The notes under the pieces are model-generated. The model was not told the DNA's origin and did no database searches. It saw nothing but the letters and a program-made list of their open reading frames with translations. Made by a program: the position numbers and the translations under genes. A DNA stretch of 64,000 bases from Escherichia fergusonii ATCC 35469. Lineage in GTDB: Bacteria; Pseudomonadota; Gammaproteobacteria; Enterobacterales; Enterobacteriaceae. Shown here in pieces: positions 1 to 7,649 of this stretch (position 1 is the first letter of the stretch; every line of letters starts with the position of its first letter). The DNA lies in the NCBI RefSeq assembly GCF_000026225.1, contig NC_011740.1, positions 992,001-1,056,000 on the forward strand. The letters are read 5' to 3'.

Positions 1-55
1 GATCGACTTTAGCGGTAATTACGAAGATTACCTGCGTAGTAAAGGGATCGAGTAA
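1..55 (+). CDS. ybiT: C-terminal end of ABC-F ATPase YbiT (partial)
   Basis: The window opens inside a gene; reading from base 2 gives 17 codons ending in TAA at 53-55. The peptide ends NYEDYLRSKGIE, which matches the C-terminus I remember for E. coli YbiT, a cytosolic ABC-F protein (two ABC domains, no membrane part) of the ribosome-associated type. Only the tail is present, so no motifs can be checked. The identification rests on this short match and on the next genes being those that follow ybiT in E. coli. Confidence 0.75.
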   Translation, partial: IDFSGNYEDYLRSKGIE

Positions 56-117
56 GTTATTGTCAGTAGCCCTGATATGGTCAGGGCTACTGAAACTGAT
101 GACAAATGCAAAATTGC

Positions 118-213
118 CTGATGCGCTACGCATATCAGGGCTGGCAGTGTATCGCAATATATTGAATTTGCATGATTTTATAGGCCGGATAAGGCGGTCA
201 CGCCGCATCCGGC
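118..213. repeat. REP/BIME palindromic repeats
   Basis: A classic REP unit lies at 184-213: GCCGGATAAGGCG, a short centre, then CGCCGCATCCGGC. A second, degenerate palindrome precedes it at 118-140 (CCTGATGCG, then CGCATATCAGG). The pair forms a small BIME in the space between the ybiT and ybiV stop codons. REP units serve as binding sites for DNA gyrase or IHF and stabilise mRNA ends. In K-12 the gene ybiU lies in this interval; here there is only this repeat. Confidence 0.85.
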
Positions 214-253
214 ATAATGACGTGCATTTTCTCAATGAACTGAATGGCAATTA

Positions 254-1069
254 TCAAAGAGTAAAAGGCGGTTTATTTTCCAGCACCGCCTGAATCACAT
301 TCAGCGCGCCTTCATGATTATTATCATCGGTAGTGTAACGGGCGATTTGTTTAATGTTTTCCGCAGCATTGCCCATCGCAAAGGAATAACGTGCCATTTT
401 CAGCATCTCTGCATCGTTACCGCTGTCGCCAATCGCTACCACATTTTGCGGCGACAGAGCCCAGCGTTTCAGTAATCGCGAAATACCGTTTGCTTTATGC
501 AGGCCGGGAATAATCAGGTCGATAAAGCCAAAACCGCTGGTGACGGGCTTCATAATGCCATCGAGCGTAATATGCAGTTTGTCGATCACTAACGGGATTT
601 GTTCGTCAGGCAGGTTGAGCGAAAACTTGAACAGTACATCATCAATATCCTGGTAATCTTTCACAGGTTTCAGACGATGGTAGTGTTTTGCCATTAGCGC
701 GACGAATGCTTCTGGCGCATTCTCACTGACATACGCGCTTTGCAAACCGCAGGCAACAAAATTGAGCTGCTTGTCTTTCAGCAGTTCACCAATGACAACT
801 CTTGATTCATGTCGGGTCAATTCGCCGTGGAATAACTGCTTGCCATGTTCGTAAACCAGTGCGCCGTTTTCCGCGACAAAAGAGATCTCATCCTTTAGCT
901 CAGGAAAGAACGAAATAAGCTGGTAATACTGATTACCGCTGGCGACAACGAACTCAATGCCGCGCTTTTTAAGTTCCTGATACTGCGCCATAAAACGTGG
1001 TTGGTTGTACGTTTTGGCGTCGTTAAGAAAAGTACCGTCCATGTCTGTGACGATAACTTTTACGCTCAT
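254..1069 (-). CDS. ybiV: Sugar phosphatase YbiV (HAD superfamily, Cof type)
   Basis: 271 residues, the expected length. HAD motif I is at the N-terminus (DMDGTF, with nucleophile Asp9 and acid/base Asp11), and the motif IV region GDSGNDAEML lies near residue 215. This is the Cof-type cap subclass (C2 cap). The E. coli homologue (YbiV/SupH) dephosphorylates sugar phosphates, including ribose 5-phosphate, fructose 1-phosphate and glucose 6-phosphate. The protein is cytosolic. It is a paralogue of YbjI, encoded at 25454-26269 in this window, with the same phrases GNQYYQLISFFPE and DLIIPG.HKANG. Its promoter region (1070-1160) holds a 14-bp motif also found upstream of pflE/fsaA. Confidence 0.97.
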   Translation of the reverse strand: MSVKVIVTDMDGTFLNDAKTYNQPRFMAQYQELKKRGIEFVVASGNQYYQLISFFPELKDEISFVAENGALVYEHGKQLFHGELTRHESRVVIGELLKDKQLNFVACGLQSAYVSENAPEAFVALMAKHYHRLKPVKDYQDIDDVLFKFSLNLPDEQIPLVIDKLHITLDGIMKPVTSGFGFIDLIIPGLHKANGISRLLKRWALSPQNVVAIGDSGNDAEMLKMARYSFAMGNAAENIKQIARYTTDDNNHEGALNVIQAVLENKPPFTL

Positions 1070-1139
1070 AGGTGTGCTCCTGGCTCGAAAATGAAACCGT
1101 AACAGTGTAATAACAATGTGACGCAGAGCACAAATTATA

Positions 1140-1153
1140 TTTCGAATGAAAGT
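1140..1153. promoter_or_regulatory. Shared 14-bp motif upstream of ybiV
   Basis: TTTCGAATGAAAGT, about 70 bp upstream of the ybiV start. An identical 14-mer occurs at 4588-4601 between pflE and fsaA. The core is an imperfect palindrome (TTTC / GAAA arms). I infer an operator for a common regulator; no specific factor is proven. Confidence 0.4.
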
Positions 1154-1183
1154 GAGAGCGGAATTGATGATGTGAATGATTTG

Positions 1184-1206
1184 GCCCGGCGACGACGCCG
1201 CCGGGC
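1184..1206 (-). terminator. Hairpin after pflF
   Basis: Perfect 8-bp stem GCCCGGCG / CGCCGGGC with a 7-nt loop, just past the pflF stop. On the minus strand it is followed by CAAATC rather than a clean T-run, so it may act as an mRNA 3'-end stabiliser or a weak terminator. Confidence 0.5.
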
Positions 1207-1214
1207 TGAGGGGA

Positions 1215-3647
1215 TTACAGCATGTGTTCGGTACGGGCGATGATATCGTCCTGTGCGTCTGGAGAGAGCGCGGTGAAGAAGGCGGAATAACCCGCTACGC
1301 GTACCACCAGATCGCGGTATTGATCCGGATGTTTCTTCGCCTCCAGCAATGTTTCGCGGGAAACAATGTTGTACTGAATATGCCAGCCTTTATGCACTTC
1401 AAAGAAGGTACGCAGCAGGATCATCAGTTTCTGTTTGTCAGATTCATTCTCCAGCGTTGCCGGATTCAGTTTCTGGTTGAGCAGCACGCCGCCGAGAATT
1501 GCTGCCGTAGGCAGTTTACCCACCGAGCCAATGACCGCAGTAGGGCCGAGATGGTCAGTACCGGAGGCCGGACTAGCGCCTTCTGCCAGCGGGGTATGTG
1601 CTTTACGTCCGTCCGGCGTTGCCATAGTCTGCGCGCCAAACGGTACGTTAGCGGAGATAGACGATGTGCCCGCATAATAGTTGCCGCCAATCGGACCACG
1701 ACCGTAGCGCGGGTTATGGTACTGCTTCAGTTCGTCGATATAGGTCTGATAAGCGCGAGCCAGCAGCGTATCGACAGTATCATCGTCGTTGCCGTACTTC
1801 GGCGCGCCGTTAATCAGCCGCTGACGCAGCTGCTCGTGCGTCAGGCCGTCGAAGTCATCCGCCAGTGCGGCAGCCAGTTGTTGCTGACCAATCGCGCCCT
1901 GTTCAAACACCAGTTTCTTCACTGCCGCCAGGCTGTTGCCGAGGTTAGCAATGCCGACCTGCAGGCCAGAAACCCAGTCATACTTCGCGCCGCCTTGTTT
2001 AATGCTTTTCGCTCGCTCAATACAGTCATCCACCAGCGCCGAGCAGAGAATATCGTGCACGTTCTCTTCCAGCATGGTGTCGACGACATATTCGATTTCG
2101 ATCGATTTGCGGGTGTAGTAACGGATTTGCGTATCCCACGCGTCCATTACTTCATCGAAGTTGTTGAAGTTACCCGCTGACAACGCTTTTTCTTGTGGCA
2201 GGAACACTTTGCCGCTGGTGGCATCACGACCGCCTTCCAGCGCCGCCAGCATCACGCGGGCGAAGTTGATAAAGCTCATCCCGGTGCAGCGATAGCCCCA
2301 TTTACCGCCGACAGCGGTTTCGATACAACCAATCGCTGCGTAGTCGTAAGCGTCCTGCGGTTCAATACCGAGTTTAATAAATTCCGGGATCACGATTTCG
2401 TCGTTGTTGAACGCCGGCATCCCGAAGCCGCAGCGGATCACCTGTACGCAGGCATCGAGGAAATCGTTACTCATTCCCGCGTGGTAGCGCACGCTGAGGT
2501 TAGGCTGAGTGGAACGCAGGCGGCCGCAAGATTCGAGGATTGCGTAAGAGAGTGGATTCACCGCGTCCATCGGCTGACCATCAACCAGATTTTGCCCGCC
2601 AATGGTGACGTTCTGATACAGCGGACTTCCCGCAGAGGCTTTTGAGTGCGAGCCGGAGCGGATCTTGTTCACTTCCAGCAGTTTCAGCCAGCAGCTATGT
2701 AGCATCTCGATGGCGTGTTCGCGATCCAGCGTCTGGTTCAGTTCAACGTCGCGGCGATAGTACGGGTAGAGATACTGGTCCATACGACCAAACGATACCG
2801 AGTGTCCGTTGGATTCGATCTGCAAAATCAACTGGATGAAGTAGCACAGTTGCAGCGCTTGCCAGAAAGTCTGCGGCGGCTGGTGGGCGATAAGGTCGCA
2901 GTTTTCGGCCATCGCCAGCAATTCATCGCGACGGCTTTCGCGGGGTTCGGTAGCGGCCATTTCACGCGCCAGGGCAGCGAAACGTTCAATATGTTCACTG
3001 ACCGCCACCAACACGATATCAATCGCTTTCAGGAACTGCTCGCCGTGCAGATCTTCCAGCACGGTCAGGTTAATACGCGAGCGGCGCTCCGCCACTTTCT
3101 CGCGCAGACCATCAAGCCCTTTTTCCAGCAACAGCGGGAAATTGACCGCCAGGTGCGCATCGCCGGAGGTCATATTACCTTCCGCTTTAATGATACCGGT
3201 CGCCAGCAGGCCTTTTTGCTCATCGGTAAACATGCCATAGCAGCGATCCTGTACGGTCTGACCGCGCCACCACGGGCACACTTCATGCAGAACGCGTTTG
3301 TTCTCTTCGCTCACCGCAAAACCTGCACCCGGACGATCCGCCAGATCATCAATCTCTTTTTCGATCCAGGAGACGGTATATTCCGGGAAGATCGGCGCGG
3401 CGCGAACTTCGCTTGCCTGGTTGCCGATGATCAACTCATCGTGCTTGATCCAAATAGTGCGATTCGCCAGGTGATGGGCCAGCGCCAGAGCGCGACGTAC
3501 CGGGATCGGCTTATCGAGATGTTGTTGATACATCTCGGTATAGTGCTGCGCGCGCTCGGTACAGACCGGCGGTTTCACAATATTCACCAGCGCATTTTTG
3601 TGCGCTTTAATGCGGTCGCTGAGCGTGTCCAGTTTCAGTGTGGTCAT
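1215..3647 (-). CDS. pflF: Glycyl radical enzyme PflF (YbiW), pyruvate formate-lyase-like
   Basis: 810 residues, full length for YbiW. The thiyl-radical cysteine region reads AIGCIETAVG with Cys441 followed by Ile-Glu443. This GC-x-E arrangement is typical of dehydratase/decarboxylase-type glycyl radical enzymes rather than true PFL, which has Cys-Cys. The glycyl radical loop RVAGYSAFF near the C-terminus places the radical at Gly786. The enzyme must be activated by a radical SAM activase, and pflE begins the same transcript just upstream (gap about 5 bp). The physiological substrate is not established; the PFL name is historical. Oxygen-sensitive cytosolic enzyme, expected to work anaerobically. 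Confidence 0.95.
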   Translation of the reverse strand: MTTLKLDTLSDRIKAHKNALVNIVKPPVCTERAQHYTEMYQQHLDKPIPVRRALALAHHLANRTIWIKHDELIIGNQASEVRAAPIFPEYTVSWIEKEIDDLADRPGAGFAVSEENKRVLHEVCPWWRGQTVQDRCYGMFTDEQKGLLATGIIKAEGNMTSGDAHLAVNFPLLLEKGLDGLREKVAERRSRINLTVLEDLHGEQFLKAIDIVLVAVSEHIERFAALAREMAATEPRESRRDELLAMAENCDLIAHQPPQTFWQALQLCYFIQLILQIESNGHSVSFGRMDQYLYPYYRRDVELNQTLDREHAIEMLHSCWLKLLEVNKIRSGSHSKASAGSPLYQNVTIGGQNLVDGQPMDAVNPLSYAILESCGRLRSTQPNLSVRYHAGMSNDFLDACVQVIRCGFGMPAFNNDEIVIPEFIKLGIEPQDAYDYAAIGCIETAVGGKWGYRCTGMSFINFARVMLAALEGGRDATSGKVFLPQEKALSAGNFNNFDEVMDAWDTQIRYYTRKSIEIEYVVDTMLEENVHDILCSALVDDCIERAKSIKQGGAKYDWVSGLQVGIANLGNSLAAVKKLVFEQGAIGQQQLAAALADDFDGLTHEQLRQRLINGAPKYGNDDDTVDTLLARAYQTYIDELKQYHNPRYGRGPIGGNYYAGTSSISANVPFGAQTMATPDGRKAHTPLAEGASPASGTDHLGPTAVIGSVGKLPTAAILGGVLLNQKLNPATLENESDKQKLMILLRTFFEVHKGWHIQYNIVSRETLLEAKKHPDQYRDLVVRVAGYSAFFTALSPDAQDDIIARTEHML

Positions 3648-3652
3648 GGTTG

Positions 3653-4552
3653 TTATCCTCGTAAGGTCGCGGTTAACCCTTTCTGGCAGGCATACTGCTG
3701 GGCAAAGTCGAGCAGTTCTGGCGCATCAAGCGGTTTTTCCGGGGCGTCATAGGGCAGATTAAGTAAGTGATATTTGTTGATGCCCAGCGTGTGGTAGGGC
3801 AGGAAATGAATTTCGCCGACGTGCAGCTCGTCGGCGGCAAAATCAGTAATGGCTTTCACAGAGGTTTCATCGGCATTAAAGCCCTGAATCAACGGCACGC
3901 GGATGATGATTTTTTTCCCCGCCGCAGCGAGTTTTTTCAGGTTATCCAGCACTCTGGCGGCGTTACCGTCGGTCCACTGTTTAAACGGCACGTCGGCAAC
4001 GTGTTTTAAATCGGCAAGAAACAGATCGATATAGGGCAGAGAAGGGGCGATGTATTTCCACGGCACATGCAGACAGGTTTCTACCGCAGTATGAATACCG
4101 GCTTCGTGGCTGGCTTGCAGTAGCCCCATCGCCATTTCCGGCTGCATAAACGGCTCACCACCGGAAAGCGTTAAGCCGCCGCCGCTGCGATCGTAAAACG
4201 GTTTGTCGCGCAGAACAGTCGCCATGATCTCCTCTACGCTTTTCACTTCACCACACACAGTTAACGCCTGTGTCGGGCAGCAGTCGGTTAACGCCGTCAG
4301 ATGCTCCGGGGTTAACTTTTCCCGATGAATAAGCAAACCATTCAGCGCGCGCTCAATCACTTCCGGCGCGGTCTTAGCGCACAGCTCGCAGCCTTCCAGA
4401 CACAGACGTGCGTCATACAGAAGATCCTGCGTGCGGGCGCGGCTTTCCGGGTTCTGACACCAGCGGCAGCCCAGTGAACAGCCTTTAAGAAAAACGACCG
4501 TGCGGATACCGGGGCCGTCATGGGTCGAGTAGCGCTGAATATTGAAAATCAT
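3653..4552 (-). CDS. pflE: Glycyl radical enzyme activase PflE (YbiY)
   Basis: Radical SAM enzyme that installs the glycyl radical on PflF. The SAM-cluster motif CxxxCxxC is visible as GCSLGCRWCQNP (Cys34, Cys38, Cys41 if counted from the upstream Met). Two further Cys clusters (CLEGCELC and CCPTQALTVC) indicate an inserted ferredoxin-like 4Fe-4S domain, as in the glycerol dehydratase and benzylsuccinate activases. A longer reading starts at 4579 (308 aa, the usual database start). I chose the internal ATG at 4552 because AGAGAGG sits about 5 nt before it, whereas the upstream ATG has only AT-rich sequence in front. It lies immediately before pflF in one operon. Confidence 0.93.
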   Translation of the reverse strand: MIFNIQRYSTHDGPGIRTVVFLKGCSLGCRWCQNPESRARTQDLLYDARLCLEGCELCAKTAPEVIERALNGLLIHREKLTPEHLTALTDCCPTQALTVCGEVKSVEEIMATVLRDKPFYDRSGGGLTLSGGEPFMQPEMAMGLLQASHEAGIHTAVETCLHVPWKYIAPSLPYIDLFLADLKHVADVPFKQWTDGNAARVLDNLKKLAAAGKKIIIRVPLIQGFNADETSVKAITDFAADELHVGEIHFLPYHTLGINKYHLLNLPYDAPEKPLDAPELLDFAQQYACQKGLTATLRG

Positions 4553-4587
4553 AGTTGCCTCTCTGTTTCGTTCAAACATTAAAATAC

Positions 4588-4601
4588 TTTCGAATGAAAG
4601 T
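4588..4601. promoter_or_regulatory. Shared 14-bp motif between pflE and fsaA
   Basis: TTTCGAATGAAAGT, identical to 1140-1153, within a slightly longer near-palindrome ACTTTCGAATGAAAGT. It lies between the divergent genes pflE (minus) and fsaA (plus), so it could serve either or both promoters. Candidate operator by inference only. Confidence 0.4.
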
Positions 4602-4682
4602 TAGATTGATGTGCGTCAACTGTTCAGAGAGTTTTCCCGTGATAGTCTACATTCAGACAAAAAGTACATTTTGAGGATGGTT

Positions 4683-5345
4683 ATGGAACTGTATCTGGAT
4701 ACTTCAGACGTTGTTGCGGTGAAGGCGCTGTCACGTATTTTTCCGCTGGCGGGTGTGACCACTAACCCAAGTATTATCGCCGCGGGTAAAAAACCGCTGG
4801 AGGTGGTACTTCCGGAGCTTCACGAAGCGATGGGCAGTCAGGGGCGTCTGTTTGCCCAGGTAATGGCTACCACTGCCGAAGGGATGGTGAATGATGCACG
4901 TAAACTGCGTTCTATTATTGCAGATATCGTGGTGAAAGTTCCGGTGACTGCCGAGGGGCTGGCTGCTATTAAAATGTTAAAAGCAGAAGGTATTCCGACG
5001 CTTGGTACGGCAGTGTATGGCGCGGCACAAGGGCTGCTGTCGGCGCTGGCAGGTGCGGAGTACGTTGCACCTTACGTCAACCGAATTGATGCTCAGGGCG
5101 GTAGCGGTATTCAAACTGTGACCGATTTACACCAGTTATTGAAAATGCATGCGCCGCAGGCGAAAGTGTTAGCCGCGAGTTTCAAAACCCCGCGTCAGGC
5201 GCTGGACTGCTTATTGGCAGGATGTGAATCAATTACTCTGCCACTGGATGTGGCGCAGCAGATGATTAGCTATCCGGCAGTTGATGCCGCAGTGGCGAAG
5301 TTTGAGCAGGACTGGCAGGGGGCTTTTGGTAAAACGTCGATTTAA
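4683..5345 (+). CDS. fsaA: Fructose-6-phosphate aldolase 1
   Basis: 220 residues from the ATG at 4683, which is preceded by TTGAGGATGGTT (Shine-Dalgarno GAGG); an upstream in-frame reading from 4611 lacks such a site. Transaldolase-like (beta/alpha)8 protein that cleaves fructose 6-phosphate to dihydroxyacetone and glyceraldehyde 3-phosphate. The Schiff-base lysine is Lys85 in IVVKVPVT. The short length matches the FsaA/TalC subfamily rather than classical transaldolase (about 315 aa). Divergent from the pflE-pflF operon; converges on moeB across a REP-like repeat. Confidence 0.97.
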   Translation: MELYLDTSDVVAVKALSRIFPLAGVTTNPSIIAAGKKPLEVVLPELHEAMGSQGRLFAQVMATTAEGMVNDARKLRSIIADIVVKVPVTAEGLAAIKMLKAEGIPTLGTAVYGAAQGLLSALAGAEYVAPYVNRIDAQGGSGIQTVTDLHQLLKMHAPQAKVLAASFKTPRQALDCLLAGCESITLPLDVAQQMISYPAVDAAVAKFEQDWQGAFGKTSI

Positions 5346-5395
5346 CAGGGCGCTTGTCATCCTCATAAATTGCTGATGACGTGGCAGAGTGCACC

Positions 5396-5423
5396 GATGC
5401 CTGCCGCGTCTTATCAGGCCTAC
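5396..5423. repeat. REP-like unit between fsaA and moeB
   Basis: GATGCCTGCCGCGTCTTATCAGGCCTAC: a degenerate REP-family palindrome of the type with a GCCTGATG...CATCAGGC outline, placed between two convergent genes as is usual for REPs. Confidence 0.5.
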
Positions 5424-5431
5424 GGTGGCAA

Positions 5432-6181
5432 TTACTGCCCGCACACCTCACACCCCGGATTGCGCATCAGTTTCATTTCGCGAAACTGACAGGTCATCGC
5501 ATCGTACATCACGATTTTACCGCTGGCAGGTTTGCCATAACCTGCCAGCAGTTTGATCGCTTCCATTGCCTGCAACGAACCAATCACCCCAATCAACGGT
5601 GCCATCACGCCCGCTTCCACACAGGTTAGCGCGTTCTCGCCAAACAAACGGCTAAGGCAGCGATAGCACGGCTCACCGTCCTGATAAGTAAAGACCGTGA
5701 TTTGCCCTTCCATACGAATTGCCGCACCGGAAACCAGCGGCACCTTAGCAGCAAAACAGCCCGCGTTCAGTTGATTACGTACTGCAACGTTATCCGTGCA
5801 GTCGAGCACCAGATTGTGTTCAGCAATCAACGCAGCAAGCTCCGCGTCATCAAGCAACGCATTTACCGGCGTAATCGCGATATGTGGATTGATTCGCGCC
5901 AGGGCGTCACGGGCGGATTCTACTTTCGGTTGCCCGACCGTGGCATCACTGTGCAGCGTCTGGCGCTGTAAATTTGAGAGCGAAACCGTGTCGAAGTCGA
6001 GCAGCGTCAGGTTACCGACGCCCGCGCTTGCCAGATATTGCGAGGCCGCACAGCCGAGTCCACCCAGGCCAACTACCAGCACGCGGGAATCTTTCAATGC
6101 TTCCTGACCGTCAAAATCAAAACCACGCAGGATGATTTGCCGATTGTAGCGCAGCATCTCCTGATCGCTGAGTTCCGCCAT
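5432..6181 (-). CDS. moeB: Molybdopterin-synthase adenylyltransferase MoeB
   Basis: 249 residues, full length. E1-like enzyme that adenylates the C-terminal glycine of MoaD so that sulfur can be loaded for molybdopterin synthesis. Visible features: ATP-binding glycine loop GLGGLG at 38-43, catalytic Asp130 in LDCTD, and four zinc cysteines as CYRC (172/175) and CEVC (244/247). Its start overlaps the moeA stop by one base (TAATG), so the two are translationally coupled in a moeA-moeB operon. Confidence 0.98.
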   Translation of the reverse strand: MAELSDQEMLRYNRQIILRGFDFDGQEALKDSRVLVVGLGGLGCAASQYLASAGVGNLTLLDFDTVSLSNLQRQTLHSDATVGQPKVESARDALARINPHIAITPVNALLDDAELAALIAEHNLVLDCTDNVAVRNQLNAGCFAAKVPLVSGAAIRMEGQITVFTYQDGEPCYRCLSRLFGENALTCVEAGVMAPLIGVIGSLQAMEAIKLLAGYGKPASGKIVMYDAMTCQFREMKLMRNPGCEVCGQ

Positions 6182-7416
6182 TACAGGCCTCCGAACAACG
6201 CGTTAAACGGTTCTACTTCCACCCATTCGCCCGCTTCAACATTGCCGCGATCGCGCTCCAACACGATAAAGCAGTTGCCGAGGCTAAAGGAGCTAAATAT
6301 ATGTGAACCCTGATGCCCGGTGGTCGTGACTTCCAGTTCGCCGTCGGCGTTGCGTTGCAGCACGCCGCGCTGGAAATCAAGACGTCCTGGGGATTTCTTC
6401 AGACGAGATGCCGTGCGTACGCGCTGACGGGCGGGCAGGCCACTGGCGATGTTGCCGCTTAATTTAGCCAGCAAAGGTTGTACTAATTGATAGAAGGTCA
6501 GCGTTGCTGAAACCGGATTGCCCGGCAGGCCGCAGAACCAGCTATTAGCGAGTTTACCGAACGCGAACGGTTTGCCCGGTTTAATCGCCAGCTTCCAGAA
6601 GGCAATCTCGCCCAGTTCTTCGAGAATGGTTTTGGTGTAATCCGCCTCACCAACCGAAACACCGCCGGAACTGATCACCACATCCGCCTGGCTGTCGGCT
6701 TCAATAAATGCGGCGCGCAGGGCATGTGGATCGTCGCGAATAATCCCTAAGTTGATTACCTCGCATCCCAGCTGTTCTAACATCAGGTGTACGGCGAGAC
6801 GGTTGGTATCGTAGATTTGGCCGTCGCCCAGCGGCTGGCCTGGCAACTGGAGTTCATCACCGGTAGAAAACAGCGCTACACGCACTTTACGAATCACCGG
6901 AACTTCGGCAATTCCCAGTGAAGCAATTACTGGCAGCTCTGCGGTAGTCAGGCGTGTTCCCGCTGGGAAAACAACCGCACCCGCAGAGATATCTTCACCG
7001 CGACGGCGAATATTTTGCCCGCTACGCACTTCAGCAGTAAAACACACGCCATTGTCCGTTTGTTCAGTCTGTTCCTGCATGACCACCGCTTCGCAGCCTT
7101 CCGGCACCGGCGCACCGGTCATAATACGAATGCAGGTGCCCGCAGGCCATTCACCATGATACGGCTGACCGGCAAAGGATTTACCGGCAATGGGCAGCGG
7201 TTGCCCGGAGGCAATATCGGCTAAACGCACCGCGTAGCCGTCCATAGCGGAGTTATCAAACCCCGGGACATCAAGCGGCGAAACGACATCGCTCGCCAGA
7301 ATACGACCAAAACACTGTACCAGCGGCAATGTCTCAACGGCTGTCAGCGGGGAAACTCGCGACAACATCTCAGAAAGGGCCGTATCAAGCGGCATAAGTC
7401 CGGCGTTAAATTCCAT
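6181..7416 (-). CDS. moeA: Molybdopterin molybdenumtransferase MoeA
   Basis: 411 residues from the ATG at 7416, preceded by GCAGGAGTCGATTC with a strong AGGAG; a 7-codon-longer frame has no better site. MoeA inserts molybdate into adenylylated molybdopterin to form Mo-cofactor. The signature DNSAMDGYA (with Asp59) and the MoCF-type domain with SSGGVSVGEADYTK are present. First gene of the moeA-moeB operon. In K-12 the divergent neighbour is iaaA; here gsiA follows directly. Confidence 0.98.
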   Translation of the reverse strand: MEFNAGLMPLDTALSEMLSRVSPLTAVETLPLVQCFGRILASDVVSPLDVPGFDNSAMDGYAVRLADIASGQPLPIAGKSFAGQPYHGEWPAGTCIRIMTGAPVPEGCEAVVMQEQTEQTDNGVCFTAEVRSGQNIRRRGEDISAGAVVFPAGTRLTTAELPVIASLGIAEVPVIRKVRVALFSTGDELQLPGQPLGDGQIYDTNRLAVHLMLEQLGCEVINLGIIRDDPHALRAAFIEADSQADVVISSGGVSVGEADYTKTILEELGEIAFWKLAIKPGKPFAFGKLANSWFCGLPGNPVSATLTFYQLVQPLLAKLSGNIASGLPARQRVRTASRLKKSPGRLDFQRGVLQRNADGELEVTTTGHQGSHIFSSFSLGNCFIVLERDRGNVEAGEWVEVEPFNALFGGL

Positions 7417-7649
7417 GAATCGACTCCTGCGGGGCAAAAATGAGATCTTCCTATTATGTCAGAAAAGCGCCTCAGACTGTATGCCACCTCGGATGTAGCG
7501 TTTTACATGCCGGGCGATACTTTCTTTATGCAAAAATCGAATGAATATTTGCCAGGAAATCTGATATTTATAAAAAGTTATAGAGTTGTATCAATTGTAT
7601 GTTTATGTTGTTCGACACCTGACTTTCCATGCTATGTAAGGAGCTGACG
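7417..7649. other. moeA-gsiA intergenic region (promoters; iaaA absent)
   Basis: 233 bp. The part next to moeA has mixed composition; 7530-7620 is strongly AT-rich and probably carries the gsi promoter. No reading frame resembles isoaspartyl peptidase IaaA, which occupies this position and leads the gsi operon in K-12. A short in-frame stretch from 7456 (63 codons) has no ribosome site and looks non-coding. AAGGAG at 7637-7642 is the gsiA ribosome site. Confidence 0.6.

Noticed and set aside
1176..2180. Long plus-strand reading frame (334 aa) opposite pflF, and a similar one at 2715-3752
   Set aside because: They lie antisense to the strongly conserved pflF gene, have no ribosome sites and show no family resemblance; high-GC third positions of pflF keep the opposite strand open.
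7456..7647. 63-aa frame between moeA and gsiA as a remnant of iaaA
   Set aside because: No similarity to isoaspartyl peptidase and no ribosome site; better explained as the promoter leader.
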